The notes: a model not told the origin generated them from the letters alone. A stretch of 64,000 nt of DNA from CAZUZS01 sp964624795 (GCA_964624795.1 CAZUZS010000001.1:1-64000), one strand, 5' to 3'; positions 28,052 to 37,270 are shown, numbered from the stretch's first letter. Program-made: numbers and translations.

Positions 28052-30508
28052 ATGCTTCGAAATTTTCTAAAAATCACACTGCGAAATTTATGGCGGCAAA
28101 AAGGATATACCTTTATCAACATTGCTGGTCTGGCAATTGGCCTGGCTTGCTGCTTCCTGATCATCCTTTTCGTACAGGATGAGCTCAGCTACGACAAGCA
28201 GTACGCCAATTCGGACCGGATTTACCGGGTTGCGGTAAAAGGCACCGTGGGCGACCAGGAAATGAATCTCCCGCAAACCCCCTCGCTAATGGCACGAACA
28301 CTGGTCGAAGAATACCCGGAGGTGTTAAAGGGCACCCGCATGGTACACACCCCCAACATGCTGGTTCGTTATGAAGACCGGGTATTTAACGAAACGCATT
28401 TTATGTGGGTCGACACCAATTTCTTCGACGTTTTTTCCATTCCGCTTCTTTACGGCGATCCCAAAACAGCCCTAAAGGACGATCACACCGTAGTGATGAC
28501 TGCTGAAACGGCTTCCAAATATTTCGATAACCTTTCGGAAGCTATTGGCGAAATCGTCACTTTCGAGGACGGAACCCCCTACCGGGTGACCGGCATCGCC
28601 CAAAACGCGCCGGAGAATTCGCATTTCCATTACGGGATGCTGTGCCCGCTTTCTTCCTGGGAATGGAGATGGGAAGAGTCCTGGCTGGGCAACTTTATGT
28701 ACACCTATATTTTGTTGCAGAAAAATGCTGACCCGGCTCAACTGCAGGCCAAATTCCCCGCTTTTATCGAAAAATATGTGGGGCCGCATATTCAGCGCCA
28801 GATGGGAATGTCCATGGAGGAATTCAAAGCATCGGGGAGCAAGCTGGCATATTATCTTCAGCCGCTCACAAGTATTCATCTGCATTCACACCTGAACAGC
28901 GAGCTGGAACCGAACAGCGACATTACCTACATCTATATTTTTTCGCTCATTGCGTTTTTCATTTTGTTCATTGCCTGCATCAATTTTATGAATCTCTCCA
29001 CTTCCCGCTCGGCCGGCCGCAGCAAGGAAGTCGGCATCCGGAAAGTGCTGGGTTCCCGCCGCAAGCAGCTCATCGCCCAATTCCTGCTGGAATCAATTTT
29101 CCTTTCACTTGTTGCCGTAATCATCGCTATCGCTATTGTGCAGGTGATGCTGCCGCCCTTCAACGCCATCGCCGGAAAACACCTGGAAGCCGGTTACCTG
29201 AACCACTGGTATATCATTCCGGGAATATTGCTCGTATCGGTCGCAGTCGGAATTTTGGCGGGGAGTTACCCGGCTTTTTTCCTGGCTTCTTTCAAGCCCG
29301 TTTCAGTTTTGAAAGGCGTTCTGAACAGGGGAACGCAAGGAGCGACCTTCCGCAATGCCCTTGTGGTGTTTCAGTTTTCAATTTCGATAATTCTTTTTGT
29401 GTGCACCTTTGTAGTCGCTCAGCAGTTGACATTTATCCAGAATAAGCGACTGGGTTTCGAGAAAGAGAACATCGTCATAATCAAACGAGGTTGGGCAATT
29501 GGCCAGAAACCGGACGGTACGCCAATCAGCACCGACCCGCACAACCTGGTCATCGATGCTTTCAAGCACGATTTGCTTCAGAATCCGGAGATTATCTCTG
29601 CAGCCGGGACTACCAACCTTCCGGGAAAAAATTTCGAGAATACTATTTTCATGCCGGAAGGTGCCCCTCGTGAGGAACAACATCCCATCAATTATTTTAT
29701 GGCGGATTACGACTTTGCCGAAACATTCAAGCTGGAGTTCGTGGAAGGCCGTTTCTTCTCCCGTGAAATGGCCTCAGATTCGGTGGGCGTGGTGATCAAC
29801 GAAACGGCTGCCAAAATCCTGGGCTACGAACCACCGTATGTCGGGAAGCGAATTGGTTTCCCGGGCAACTCCCGGTTCTTCCTGCATATTGTCGGGGTGG
29901 TCAAAGATTTTCACTACGAGTCGCTGCACAAGAAGATCGATCCGCTGCTGATCGGACTTCAGAATCTCGACCGGACATATATCGCAGTCAGAATCTATCC
30001 GCACCGGATTTCGGAAACGGTAAATTTTATTAAAAAGACCTGGGATAAGTATATCCCTTACAAACCGTTCGAATATTTTTTCTTCGACCAGGATTACGAC
30101 AATCTCTACCGGGCAGAACAGCGCACCGGAAGGCTGTTTTCCATTTTTTCGGTGCTGGCCATTTTCATTGCCTGCCTGGGACTTTTTGGGCTGGCATCTT
30201 TCACCACCGAACGGCGTACGAAAGAGATTGGCATTCGCAAAGCGCTGGGAGCCACGGTACCCAACATTATCTTTCTGCTTTCCAGGGATTTTACAAAGTG
30301 GGTGCTGCTGGCAAACGTAATCGCCTGGCCGGTTGCCTGGTATTTCATGAATCAATGGTTGCAGGATTTTGCCTATCGAACCAACGTCAGCATTATTGTT
30401 TTCATCTCAGCGGGGGTGGTGGCTTTGCTGATCGCGCTGCTCACGGTGAGCTGGCAAGCCGTTAAGGCAGCTATGAGAAATCCTGTAAACAGCTTAAGAT
30501 ATGAATAG
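28052..30508 (+). CDS. MacB/FtsX-type ABC permease 9
   Basis: 818 residues, the longest of the array. The start is ATG 28052 (MLRNFLKITLRNLWRQKGY) with GAGGAG upstream; an in-frame ATG 18 codons earlier gives an implausible N-terminus. The first FtsX block is GRSKEVGIRKVLGSRRKQL and the second is ERRTKEIGIRKALGATVPN; it ends NPVNSLRYE. It has the subgroup loop KYVGPHIQRQMGMSMEEF before LQPL. An extra segment in the second periplasmic domain (RGWAIGQKPDGTPISTDPHN) is not seen in the others. An assembly gap begins 9 bp after the stop. Confidence 0.94.
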   Translation: MLRNFLKITLRNLWRQKGYTFINIAGLAIGLACCFLIILFVQDELSYDKQYANSDRIYRVAVKGTVGDQEMNLPQTPSLMARTLVEEYPEVLKGTRMVHTPNMLVRYEDRVFNETHFMWVDTNFFDVFSIPLLYGDPKTALKDDHTVVMTAETASKYFDNLSEAIGEIVTFEDGTPYRVTGIAQNAPENSHFHYGMLCPLSSWEWRWEESWLGNFMYTYILLQKNADPAQLQAKFPAFIEKYVGPHIQRQMGMSMEEFKASGSKLAYYLQPLTSIHLHSHLNSELEPNSDITYIYIFSLIAFFILFIACINFMNLSTSRSAGRSKEVGIRKVLGSRRKQLIAQFLLESIFLSLVAVIIAIAIVQVMLPPFNAIAGKHLEAGYLNHWYIIPGILLVSVAVGILAGSYPAFFLASFKPVSVLKGVLNRGTQGATFRNALVVFQFSISIILFVCTFVVAQQLTFIQNKRLGFEKENIVIIKRGWAIGQKPDGTPISTDPHNLVIDAFKHDLLQNPEIISAAGTTNLPGKNFENTIFMPEGAPREEQHPINYFMADYDFAETFKLEFVEGRFFSREMASDSVGVVINETAAKILGYEPPYVGKRIGFPGNSRFFLHIVGVVKDFHYESLHKKIDPLLIGLQNLDRTYIAVRIYPHRISETVNFIKKTWDKYIPYKPFEYFFFDQDYDNLYRAEQRTGRLFSIFSVLAIFIACLGLFGLASFTTERRTKEIGIRKALGATVPNIIFLLSRDFTKWVLLANVIAWPVAWYFMNQWLQDFAYRTNVSIIVFISAGVVALLIALLTVSWQAVKAAMRNPVNSLRYE

Positions 30509-30517
30509 CTTACTTTT

Positions 30518-30617
30518 NNNNNNNNNNNNNNNNNNNNNNNNNNNNNNNNNNNNNNNNNNNNNNNNNNNNNNNNNNNNNNNNNNNNNNNNNNNNNNNNNNN
30601 NNNNNNNNNNNNNNNNN
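30518..30617. other. Assembly gap of 100 N
   Basis: Exactly 100 unknown bases, the conventional filler for a scaffold join of unknown size. The number of permeases between members 9 and 10 is therefore not certain, and reading frames spanning the gap are meaningless. Confidence 0.99.
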
Positions 30618-30633
30618 AAAGGAGGGCCAAGAA

Positions 30634-30846
30634 ATGGTACTCAGGGAAATCTTGCAGAAACTTGTAAGCGAGGGGAACTCGGCATCGCTGATTGATGGGG
30701 ATAAAACGTCACAAGCGAGTCTGCTTCTTGATACACTTTCCGAACAAATGTTAAAACGGCAGGCTTATTTGCAGCCGGGAATGTACATTGCGGAGATCAA
30801 TGACCAGGGGTACCTGGGACGGGTGCTTTACCGGCTCTCCAATTAA
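30634..30846 (+). CDS. Small hypothetical protein (70 aa)
   Basis: 70 residues, no family recognised: a helical N-terminal half (REILQKLVSEGNSASLIDGD) and a C-terminal half with likely strands (GMYIAEINDQGYLGRVLYRL). Strong ribosome-binding site (AGGAGG, eight bases before ATG). It lies alone between the assembly gap and permease 10, and its stop codon abuts a REP-like palindrome, exactly as with the unrelated small gene at 39890. It could be the remains of a larger unit lost in the gap, or a small accessory protein of the array. Confidence 0.6.
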   Translation: MVLREILQKLVSEGNSASLIDGDKTSQASLLLDTLSEQMLKRQAYLQPGMYIAEINDQGYLGRVLYRLSN

Positions 30847-30905
30847 CACCGGGCTTAAGCCCGGTGCTAATGAGACCAGCCTTAATTTCATAACCGTTTT
30901 AACGG
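30847..30905. repeat. REP-like double hairpin, copy 1
   Basis: The perfect palindrome CACCGGGCTTAAGCCCGGTG (30847-30866) begins at the base after the small gene's stop. About 27 bp on comes CCGTTTTAACGG (30894-30905), a 5-bp stem. The same two-part design recurs at 40157-40214. Such elements resemble REP sequences mobilised by Y1 (REP-associated) transposases; none is in the window. Confidence 0.75.
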
Positions 30906-30934
30906 CTTTAATTTTTGATTTGTAGGAAATTGTC

Positions 30935-33358
30935 ATGTTTAAAAATTATCTGAAAATCGCCTTCCGGAATCTCATCCGGCAAAAAGGCTATTCGTTTATC
31001 AATATCACGGGCCTCGCAATCGGCATCGCCAGTTGCCTGCTGATTTTTCTCTATGTACAGGATGAACTGAGTTACGACCGTTACAACGAAAAGGCGGACC
31101 GCATATACCGGGTATGCATTCACGGTATTGTAGGCTCGAATGAGTTCAACCAGACAGTTACCGCCGCACCGATGGCACAGGCACTGGTAAATGATTACCC
31201 CGAAGTTGAGGCCGCCACCCGTTTTTGGAATTTTGGCTACCCGGTTCTGCGATACAAAGATAAAGTGTTCAGCGAGGAACGATTTTTTTCCGCCGATTCC
31301 AACATTTTTGATGTATTCACCATTCCGTTCATTGAAGGTAATCCCAAGACCGCACTAAACAAACCAAACACCCTGGTTTTGACGCAGTCTATGGCTCGGA
31401 AATATTTTGGTGATGAAGACCCGATGGGAAAAGTGCTGAACGCCGATAATCGCCGCGATTACATCGTTACCGGCGTGGTGAGAGACGTTCCTCACAATTC
31501 ACATTTTCATTTCGATTTCCTGGCATCACTCTCCACTTACGAGGTCAGCAGGAGCACGCGATGGCTTAACAACAATTATTTGACCTATATCGTGCTGCGA
31601 AAGGGGATTTCTCCCAAACTGTTAGAAGAGAAATTTCCCGCCATGGTACGTAAATATGTAGGCCCGCAGGTGCAGGAGGCATTAGGCATTTCCCTTGACC
31701 AAATGGCCGCGAATGGAAATCTGTATGAATTTTACCTGCAGCCTCTGACTGATATTCATTTGCACTCTCACTTGAGTTTTGAAATAGAGCCGAACGGCGA
31801 TGCAACTTACGTCCTGATTTTCTCAATAATCGCTATCGGTATTTTGCTAATTGCCTGCATCAATTTCATGAATCTGGCTACCGCCCGCTCCGCAAATCGC
31901 GCCAGGGAAGTGGGAATTCGCAAAACCCTGGGATCCAATCGTTTGCAGCTTATCCGGCAATTCCTGGCAGAAACCATTTTTACCAGCTTCTTTGCAATTT
32001 TCTTTGCCCTCATCTTTGTGGAAATGTTGTTGCCCTATTTCAACAACCTGGCAGGCAAGAACATTTCTATGCATTTCTTTGATAACATTCTGGTTATCCC
32101 GGCACTTGTTGGGCTGGCAGTATTTGTCGGGATTATGGCAGGCAGCTACCCGGCGTTCTTCCTGGCCTCTTTCCGGCCGGTGCAGGTTTTAAAGGGGAAC
32201 GTGAAAAGCGGTAACAAAAATCCCTGGCTGCGCAGCGGCCTGGTAATTTTCCAATTTGCCATTTCTATTATCCTGATAATCGGCACTTTTATTGTCTACA
32301 ACCAGATGCAGTATATTCAGAATAAAAACCTGGGATTCAACAAGGAACAGGTTGTCGTCATCGAAAAAACTGATGACATCGGGACCCAAATCAAACCATT
32401 TAAGCAGGAATTGCTGCAAAACAGCAATGTCATCAGCGTCAGCAATTCGAGCACCCTTCCCGGCAAAGATTTCGGAAGCAACGTCCATAAAGTCGCCAAT
32501 ACTTCAGGGGAAGAAACTCACTTACTATGGACGCTTTTTAGTGACCGCAATTTCGCAGAAACTTACCAGATCAAAATGGCAGAGGGACGGTTTTTCTCCC
32601 CGGAAAGAAAAACCGATTCCATGGCGGTGGTGCTCAACCAGACTGCCGTGAAAGTGCTCGGTTTGACCGATCCCATCGGAAAAGACCTGGTTCAAATTGG
32701 CTCTACACCGGAGCGATCGGTCACTTTCAAGATCATCGGTGTGACGAAGGATTTCAACTTTCAATCCCTGCACCAGAAAATACGACCGCTGGTGATGAAA
32801 TCCTATGGCAGCCGCGGCTTTGGCCGATATACATCGGTAAGGATTGCGCCGGGACACATCAAAGAGACGTTGGCTTACCTGGAAAAGACGTGGCACAAAT
32901 TCGCCGGCGCCCAGGCGTTTGAGTATGTATTTTTCGATCAGGATTTTGCCAAAATCTACCAATCGGAACAGCGAACATCGCAAATCCTTTCCGTATTTTC
33001 GATCCTGGCAATCTTCATCGCTTGTTTGGGGCTGTTTGGGCTGGCATCTTTTGTCACCGAGCAGCGCACCAAGGAGATTGGCATCCGGAAATCGTTGGGC
33101 GCATCGGTGGCCAATATTACACTCCTGCTTTCCAAAGAATTCGCCCGTTGGATGGTGCTGGCAAATCTTGTTGCCTGGCCGGTTGCCTTTTTCATCATGA
33201 AGGATTGGCTGAATAATTTCGCTTACCGGATCGACCTCAGCATATTCACATTTTTATCGGCAACGCTTATCGCCATTCTGATTGCGCTGTTCACGGTAAG
33301 CTACCAGACCATCAAGGCCTCGCTCACCAATCCGGTGGATGCACTGCGGTATGAGTAG
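30935..33358 (+). CDS. MacB/FtsX-type ABC permease 10
   Basis: 807 residues starting MFKNYLKIAFRNLIRQKGY. The first FtsX block is NRAREVGIRKTLGSNRLQL and the second is EQRTKEIGIRKSLGASVAN; it ends NPVDALRYE. It has the subgroup loop KYVGPQVQEALGISLDQM before LQPL and shares the ITDIHLHSHL-type stretch with permease 9, its closest relative by eye. The ribosome-binding site is weak (TAGGA). An IVP-type remnant begins two bases after its stop codon. Confidence 0.95.
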   Translation: MFKNYLKIAFRNLIRQKGYSFINITGLAIGIASCLLIFLYVQDELSYDRYNEKADRIYRVCIHGIVGSNEFNQTVTAAPMAQALVNDYPEVEAATRFWNFGYPVLRYKDKVFSEERFFSADSNIFDVFTIPFIEGNPKTALNKPNTLVLTQSMARKYFGDEDPMGKVLNADNRRDYIVTGVVRDVPHNSHFHFDFLASLSTYEVSRSTRWLNNNYLTYIVLRKGISPKLLEEKFPAMVRKYVGPQVQEALGISLDQMAANGNLYEFYLQPLTDIHLHSHLSFEIEPNGDATYVLIFSIIAIGILLIACINFMNLATARSANRAREVGIRKTLGSNRLQLIRQFLAETIFTSFFAIFFALIFVEMLLPYFNNLAGKNISMHFFDNILVIPALVGLAVFVGIMAGSYPAFFLASFRPVQVLKGNVKSGNKNPWLRSGLVIFQFAISIILIIGTFIVYNQMQYIQNKNLGFNKEQVVVIEKTDDIGTQIKPFKQELLQNSNVISVSNSSTLPGKDFGSNVHKVANTSGEETHLLWTLFSDRNFAETYQIKMAEGRFFSPERKTDSMAVVLNQTAVKVLGLTDPIGKDLVQIGSTPERSVTFKIIGVTKDFNFQSLHQKIRPLVMKSYGSRGFGRYTSVRIAPGHIKETLAYLEKTWHKFAGAQAFEYVFFDQDFAKIYQSEQRTSQILSVFSILAIFIACLGLFGLASFVTEQRTKEIGIRKSLGASVANITLLLSKEFARWMVLANLVAWPVAFFIMKDWLNNFAYRIDLSIFTFLSATLIAILIALFTVSYQTIKASLTNPVDALRYE

Positions 33359-33359
33359 C

Positions 33360-33581
33360 CCAATTATCAATGTTCACTTATCAATGACCACCATTTTGGA
33401 ACAACAAGGGATATGAAATGAAAAAAGTGAATGTTGGTTATGAAAAGTCTTATGAATTTGCGATCCGAACGATGAAAGCATATCAATACCTCACAAAAGA
33501 TAAAAAGGAATTTTTGTCTTCAAAACAACCCGAATCAAGACTGCAGAAAATGATAATTGTTAATTGATCATTGGTTATTGG
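33360..33581 (+). mobile_element. Degenerate IVP-type insertion bounded by inverted repeats
   Basis: The left flank 33360-33390 (beginning CCAATTATCAATGTTC) and the right flank 33551-33581 (ending GATCATTGGTTATTGG) are inverse copies matching at about 24 of 31 positions. They enclose the truncated four-helix-bundle frame. The right end touches the GGGGAG ribosome-binding site of permease 11. Same design as the intact unit at 5837-6269 but with a different repeat sequence. Confidence 0.55.
33418..33567 (+). pseudogene. Truncated four-helix-bundle (IVP/S23) gene
   Basis: The 49-codon frame starts MKKVNVGYEKSYEFAIRTMK and continues YQYLTKDKKEFLSSKQ, matching the first ~35 residues of IVP/S23 family proteins. 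The frame then diverges (PESRLQKMIIVN) and stops. The hallmark RSGTSIGANIEE-like segment and the other helices are missing, so about 70 residues have been lost. The last codons run into the right inverted repeat. It is a remnant, not a functional gene. Confidence 0.7.
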
Positions 33582-33589
33582 GGAGTATC

Positions 33590-36001
33590 GTGTTAATAAA
33601 TTATCTGAAAATTGCGCTCAGGAATATCGTAAAAACCAGGATTTTTACTACCATTAACATCCTCGGGCTGGCCATTGGGATGGCGGCCTGTCTCCTTATT
33701 TTGCACTATGTCCTTTACGAAAAAAGCTACGACCGATTTCATGAAAACAGCGAACGAATTTACCGGCTGCGCTATGAGCGAACCGATGGACAGGGAGAGT
33801 CAGTTCGATTTGCATCCTGCTGTCCCCCGGCTGCCGCCCGCATCCGGGACAAGTACCCGGAGGTGGAAAAGATTGGGCGGATAGTCAGGTACCGGGCAGC
33901 CGTTTCTTACCGGGACATGAACTTCATGGAAGAAAGGATGTATTTCGCCGAGCCGGATTTCCTTGAGATTCTCAAATTCAAATTCATCGAAGGCAATCCC
34001 CTCACCGGCATCCGCGACCCGAACACCGCCTTTATTTCTCAGAGCACGGCGCAAAAGTATTTCGGGAATGAAAATCCCATCGGGAAAACCGTAAGCTTGG
34101 ACAAAAAAACAGACTACCTGATCACCGGTATTTTCGAGGATATTCCACAAAACTCGCACCTGAAATTCGATATTTTGTTACCCTGGGAAAACCTGGTTTC
34201 CCTTTATGGCCCGGAGTATACCGAGGCGTGGGGTCATACCGGGTCATACACTTATCTTATTGTCAAACCGGGAACCGATCCAAAGGAATTTGAAGGCAAA
34301 TTGAAGAAGCTGGCGGAGGCGGAATGCCCCTGGCTGAAAGAATATAAAATGACCATCGATTTAAAAATGCAGCCGCTCTCCGACATTCACCTGAATTCTC
34401 ATTTTATGCAGGAATACGAGGTGAATGGCCGCCGGGACACCGTTAACTTCCTATTCATCATTGCGCTGTTTATTATGGTTATGGCGTGGGTGAATTACGT
34501 GAACCTGTCCACCGCCCGCTCGCTGGACCGTGCAAAGGAAGTCGGATTGCGCAAGGTGGTTGGCGCCTCCCGCCGGCAGTTGATGTCCCAATTCTTTTTC
34601 GAAACAATTCTCCTGAACCTGGCAGCGCTAATCGTTGCCACTGGGTTGGTGGAGTTTTTCCTTCCCCTGTTCAGCGTAGTTACCGGCATCCCGACCGATT
34701 ACGGCTTCATGATCCACAGTTGGTTCTGGATTGCAGTCTCGATAATGTTCTTGGCCGGCATACTCTTTTCGGGATTGTACCCGGTAATCGTCTTGTCCTC
34801 TTTCAGACCGGCAGTCGTGCTCAAGGGTAAACTGAGAAATTCAGCAAGCGGAATCAATCTTCGAAAAGCGTTAGTAGTATTCCAGTTTGTTGTGGCTTTA
34901 GGCCTGATTGCCGGCACCATCACAATGTCTGAGCAGCTATCGTTCATGAAAAACCAGGATCTCGGTTTCAATATCGAACAGACGCTGGTTGTTCAGGCTC
35001 CCCGAGTGAGAGACGATGCGTACGGTGAGAAGTTCAAGCTATTCAAGGAAACCATATTGGCCAATCCCAACATTCTAAAGGCCTGCCATGTTACCGAAGT
35101 GCCGGGCCGGCAAATATACTGGGATGCAGGCGGCATTCATAAAGCAGGGGAAGATATCTCGAAAGGGAAGAATTATCAAATTGTTGGGATCGATTATGAT
35201 TTTGTAAATGTCTTTGATATTAAACTGGCAGCCGGAAGAAATTTTTCCAGGGAATTTTCAACCGACTCAAAAAGTCTTTTGTTGAATGAAACCGCAGTAA
35301 AATGGATGGGTTTTAACAACAGCCAGGAGGCAATTGGCCAAAAAGTGGACTATTGGGAAGAAATATTTACAATTGTCGGCGTCGTGAAGGATTATCACCA
35401 GCAATCGCCAAAAGCTGCGTTTGAACCGCATCTCTACCGCCTGCTCCCAACCGGCCGGGGCGTCCGCGGCCAGTTTGCCATTAAGCTGAACAGCAGTAAT
35501 CTGAGCCAGACGATTAAATTGATTCACCAGCGCTATGATGAATTTTTTCCCGGCAATCCCTTTAATTATTTTTTCCTGGATGAATATTTCAATCAGCAAT
35601 ACCAATCGGATTTTCTGTTGGGAAAGGTTTTCAGCCTCTTCGCCGGCCTGGCTTTGTTCATCACGGCTTTGGGAATATTCGGACTTTCGGCATTCAATGC
35701 CACCCAGCGCACCAAGGAAATCGGCATCCGAAAAGCAGTGGGGGCGAGCGTTCTTCAGGTTTTTCAACTGCTGGTAAAAGAGCTGTTTGTGTTGCTATTG
35801 ATATCATTCGCGATTGCGCTTCCAATATTAATAATCGGATTAAACAAATGGCTGGAAAGCTATGCTAACAGAATGTCGCTGAACTTCTGGCTGTTTTTAA
35901 TTCCACTGATTATCACCGCCGGTATTACCTTTCTAACCATCAGTTGGCAGACAATAAAATCGGCTGCCACAAATCCGGTGGAGGCGTTGCGGTATGAGTG
36001 A
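33590..36001 (+). CDS. MacB/FtsX-type ABC permease 11
   Basis: 803 residues. I place the start at GTG 33590 (reads VLINYLKIALRNIVKTRIF) because it aligns with the other members and has GGGGAG five bases upstream; an in-frame ATG at 33557 lies within the inverted repeat. The first FtsX block is DRAKEVGLRKVVGASRRQL, preceded by an unusual WVNYVNLSTARS instead of CINFMNLATARS. The second is TQRTKEIGIRKAVGAS. Its C-terminal membrane segment (ALPILIIGLNKWLESYANRM) lacks the IAWPVAW motif of most members. It ends NPVEALRYE. A divergent member whose start region was apparently reshaped by the neighbouring insertion. Confidence 0.93.
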   Translation: MLINYLKIALRNIVKTRIFTTINILGLAIGMAACLLILHYVLYEKSYDRFHENSERIYRLRYERTDGQGESVRFASCCPPAAARIRDKYPEVEKIGRIVRYRAAVSYRDMNFMEERMYFAEPDFLEILKFKFIEGNPLTGIRDPNTAFISQSTAQKYFGNENPIGKTVSLDKKTDYLITGIFEDIPQNSHLKFDILLPWENLVSLYGPEYTEAWGHTGSYTYLIVKPGTDPKEFEGKLKKLAEAECPWLKEYKMTIDLKMQPLSDIHLNSHFMQEYEVNGRRDTVNFLFIIALFIMVMAWVNYVNLSTARSLDRAKEVGLRKVVGASRRQLMSQFFFETILLNLAALIVATGLVEFFLPLFSVVTGIPTDYGFMIHSWFWIAVSIMFLAGILFSGLYPVIVLSSFRPAVVLKGKLRNSASGINLRKALVVFQFVVALGLIAGTITMSEQLSFMKNQDLGFNIEQTLVVQAPRVRDDAYGEKFKLFKETILANPNILKACHVTEVPGRQIYWDAGGIHKAGEDISKGKNYQIVGIDYDFVNVFDIKLAAGRNFSREFSTDSKSLLLNETAVKWMGFNNSQEAIGQKVDYWEEIFTIVGVVKDYHQQSPKAAFEPHLYRLLPTGRGVRGQFAIKLNSSNLSQTIKLIHQRYDEFFPGNPFNYFFLDEYFNQQYQSDFLLGKVFSLFAGLALFITALGIFGLSAFNATQRTKEIGIRKAVGASVLQVFQLLVKELFVLLLISFAIALPILIIGLNKWLESYANRMSLNFWLFLIPLIITAGITFLTISWQTIKSAATNPVEALRYE

Positions 36002-36305
36002 GCGTGGGTGTGGCGCTTGGAGCCTGGGACAAGGAGCAGGGCGCGATAGGAGAATGGAATATGGAAACCGGAGACCGAAAAATAGAGAGAATCCGGAAAA
36101 AGGAAACCGGCCAGATCGTAATTAATTACCAGCACTTGGTTTTGGAAATTCCATTTTTAACAGAAAGTGAATTATGTGAATAGAATTTATTAATCTGGCT
36201 GCCAGAGATAATCGGCACTTGCGCAGTCTTGGTGGCTCTTTGCGCCGTGCACTCTGCGCCATGCATCATTTAGCGGTGTTAACCGTAAACAGATAAAAAA
36301 AGGAG
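36002..36305. other. Gap before the second ATPase with word repeats
   Basis: 304 bp, no convincing gene. GGAGACCG words (about 36070) and, near the far end, TTTGCGCCGTGCACTCTGCG followed by CCATGCATC (36240-36268) form the same inverse-word layout as other gaps in the array. Confidence 0.5.
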
Positions 36306-36974
36306 ATGCAGTTGATACGCTTGCGGAATATTTTCAAATTCTATACCAACAAATTTGTCAAGACCTATGTTTTGCAGGATATTGACCTTGATATTGAACA
36401 GGGTGAATTTGTCACTATCATGGGGCCGTCCGGCGCCGGTAAATCCACCCTGCTTTACATTCTTGGGATGCTGGATGAACAAAACAGTGGTGAATATTTC
36501 CTGAATGACATTGCCGTTCACACATTGAGTGAGAAGCAGCGCACCAACCTGCACAAGCACGAAATCGGGTTTGTTTTTCAGCAGTATCACCTTATCGATG
36601 AAATGACAGTTTATGAAAATATCGAGACTCCCCTGCTCTACCAGAAGGTGAAAGGCGGCGAGCGAAAGGCCAGAGTTGCGGAGCTGTTGGATCGTTTCAA
36701 TGTGGTTGCAAAAAAGGATCTGTTTCCCTACCAGCTTTCCGGCGGACAGCAGCAGTTGGTGGGCATCGCCCGGGCGATTGTTGGGAAGCCGAAGCTCATT
36801 CTGGCCGACGAGCCCACCGGAAACCTGAATTCCGAACAGGGGGAAGAGATCATGAACCTGTTTAAAAAATTAAATAAGGAAGGCACAACCATTATACAGG
36901 TGACTCATTCAGAGAAAAATGCAGCCTATGGGAATCGAATTGTTCGCCTGCTGGATGGAAGAATCGTCTCATAG
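36306..36974 (+). CDS. ABC transporter ATPase, MacB/LolD type (second)
   Basis: 222 residues with Walker A GPSGAGKS (40-47), Q-loop FVFQQYHL, signature LSGGQQQL (the usual Arg after QQQ replaced by Leu), Walker B LILADE, PTGNLN and H-loop VTHS. AGGAG directly abuts the ATG at 36306; a TTG at 36312 (LIRLRNIF) has ideal six-base spacing and may be the true start. It is followed by a single permease, so genes 36306 to 39706 could be an independent transporter, or this could be a second motor for the whole array. Similar to the first ATPase but clearly diverged. Confidence 0.94.
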   Translation: MQLIRLRNIFKFYTNKFVKTYVLQDIDLDIEQGEFVTIMGPSGAGKSTLLYILGMLDEQNSGEYFLNDIAVHTLSEKQRTNLHKHEIGFVFQQYHLIDEMTVYENIETPLLYQKVKGGERKARVAELLDRFNVVAKKDLFPYQLSGGQQQLVGIARAIVGKPKLILADEPTGNLNSEQGEEIMNLFKKLNKEGTTIIQVTHSEKNAAYGNRIVRLLDGRIVS

Positions 36975-37004
36975 CATAAAAATCGAAGCCAGAGAATTGG
37001 TTTC

Positions 37005-37270
37005 TTGACAGGATTTGCTGGACGAACAGGGTTTAATCCGGCGCGGAAACCTAAAATAACAGGAGTTTGTGAAAGGTTGAGAGAATGCCGAATCAGAGGA
37101 GCGGGTGTGGGCAGCTATTTTCCAATCTGAAATGAGAAACAGAAGTATTCAGCCACATCCTCCTTATTGCCGGCCGTGAACAGGAATAGATGAGAATGCA
37201 GGTGAAAGACAACCATAATTCGGTTAATCCTGTCACATAGTGATGCCTACGGCATTGATCCTGTCAAAAA
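37005..37270. repeat. Inverted CCTGTC/GACAGG word repeats between second ATPase and permease 12
   Basis: The left run has TTGACAGGATTTGCTGG then ACAGGGTTTAATCCGG (37005-37041). The right run has CGGTTAATCCTGTCA then GATCCTGTCAAAAA (37221-37270). They are inverse to each other and enclose about 180 bp with no recognisable gene. The whole 335-bp gap 36975-37309 lacks a coding sequence. Confidence 0.55.

Noticed and set aside
30373..30695. Two open frames spanning the run of N
   Set aside because: They consist mostly of unknown residues and arise only because N does not create a stop codon.
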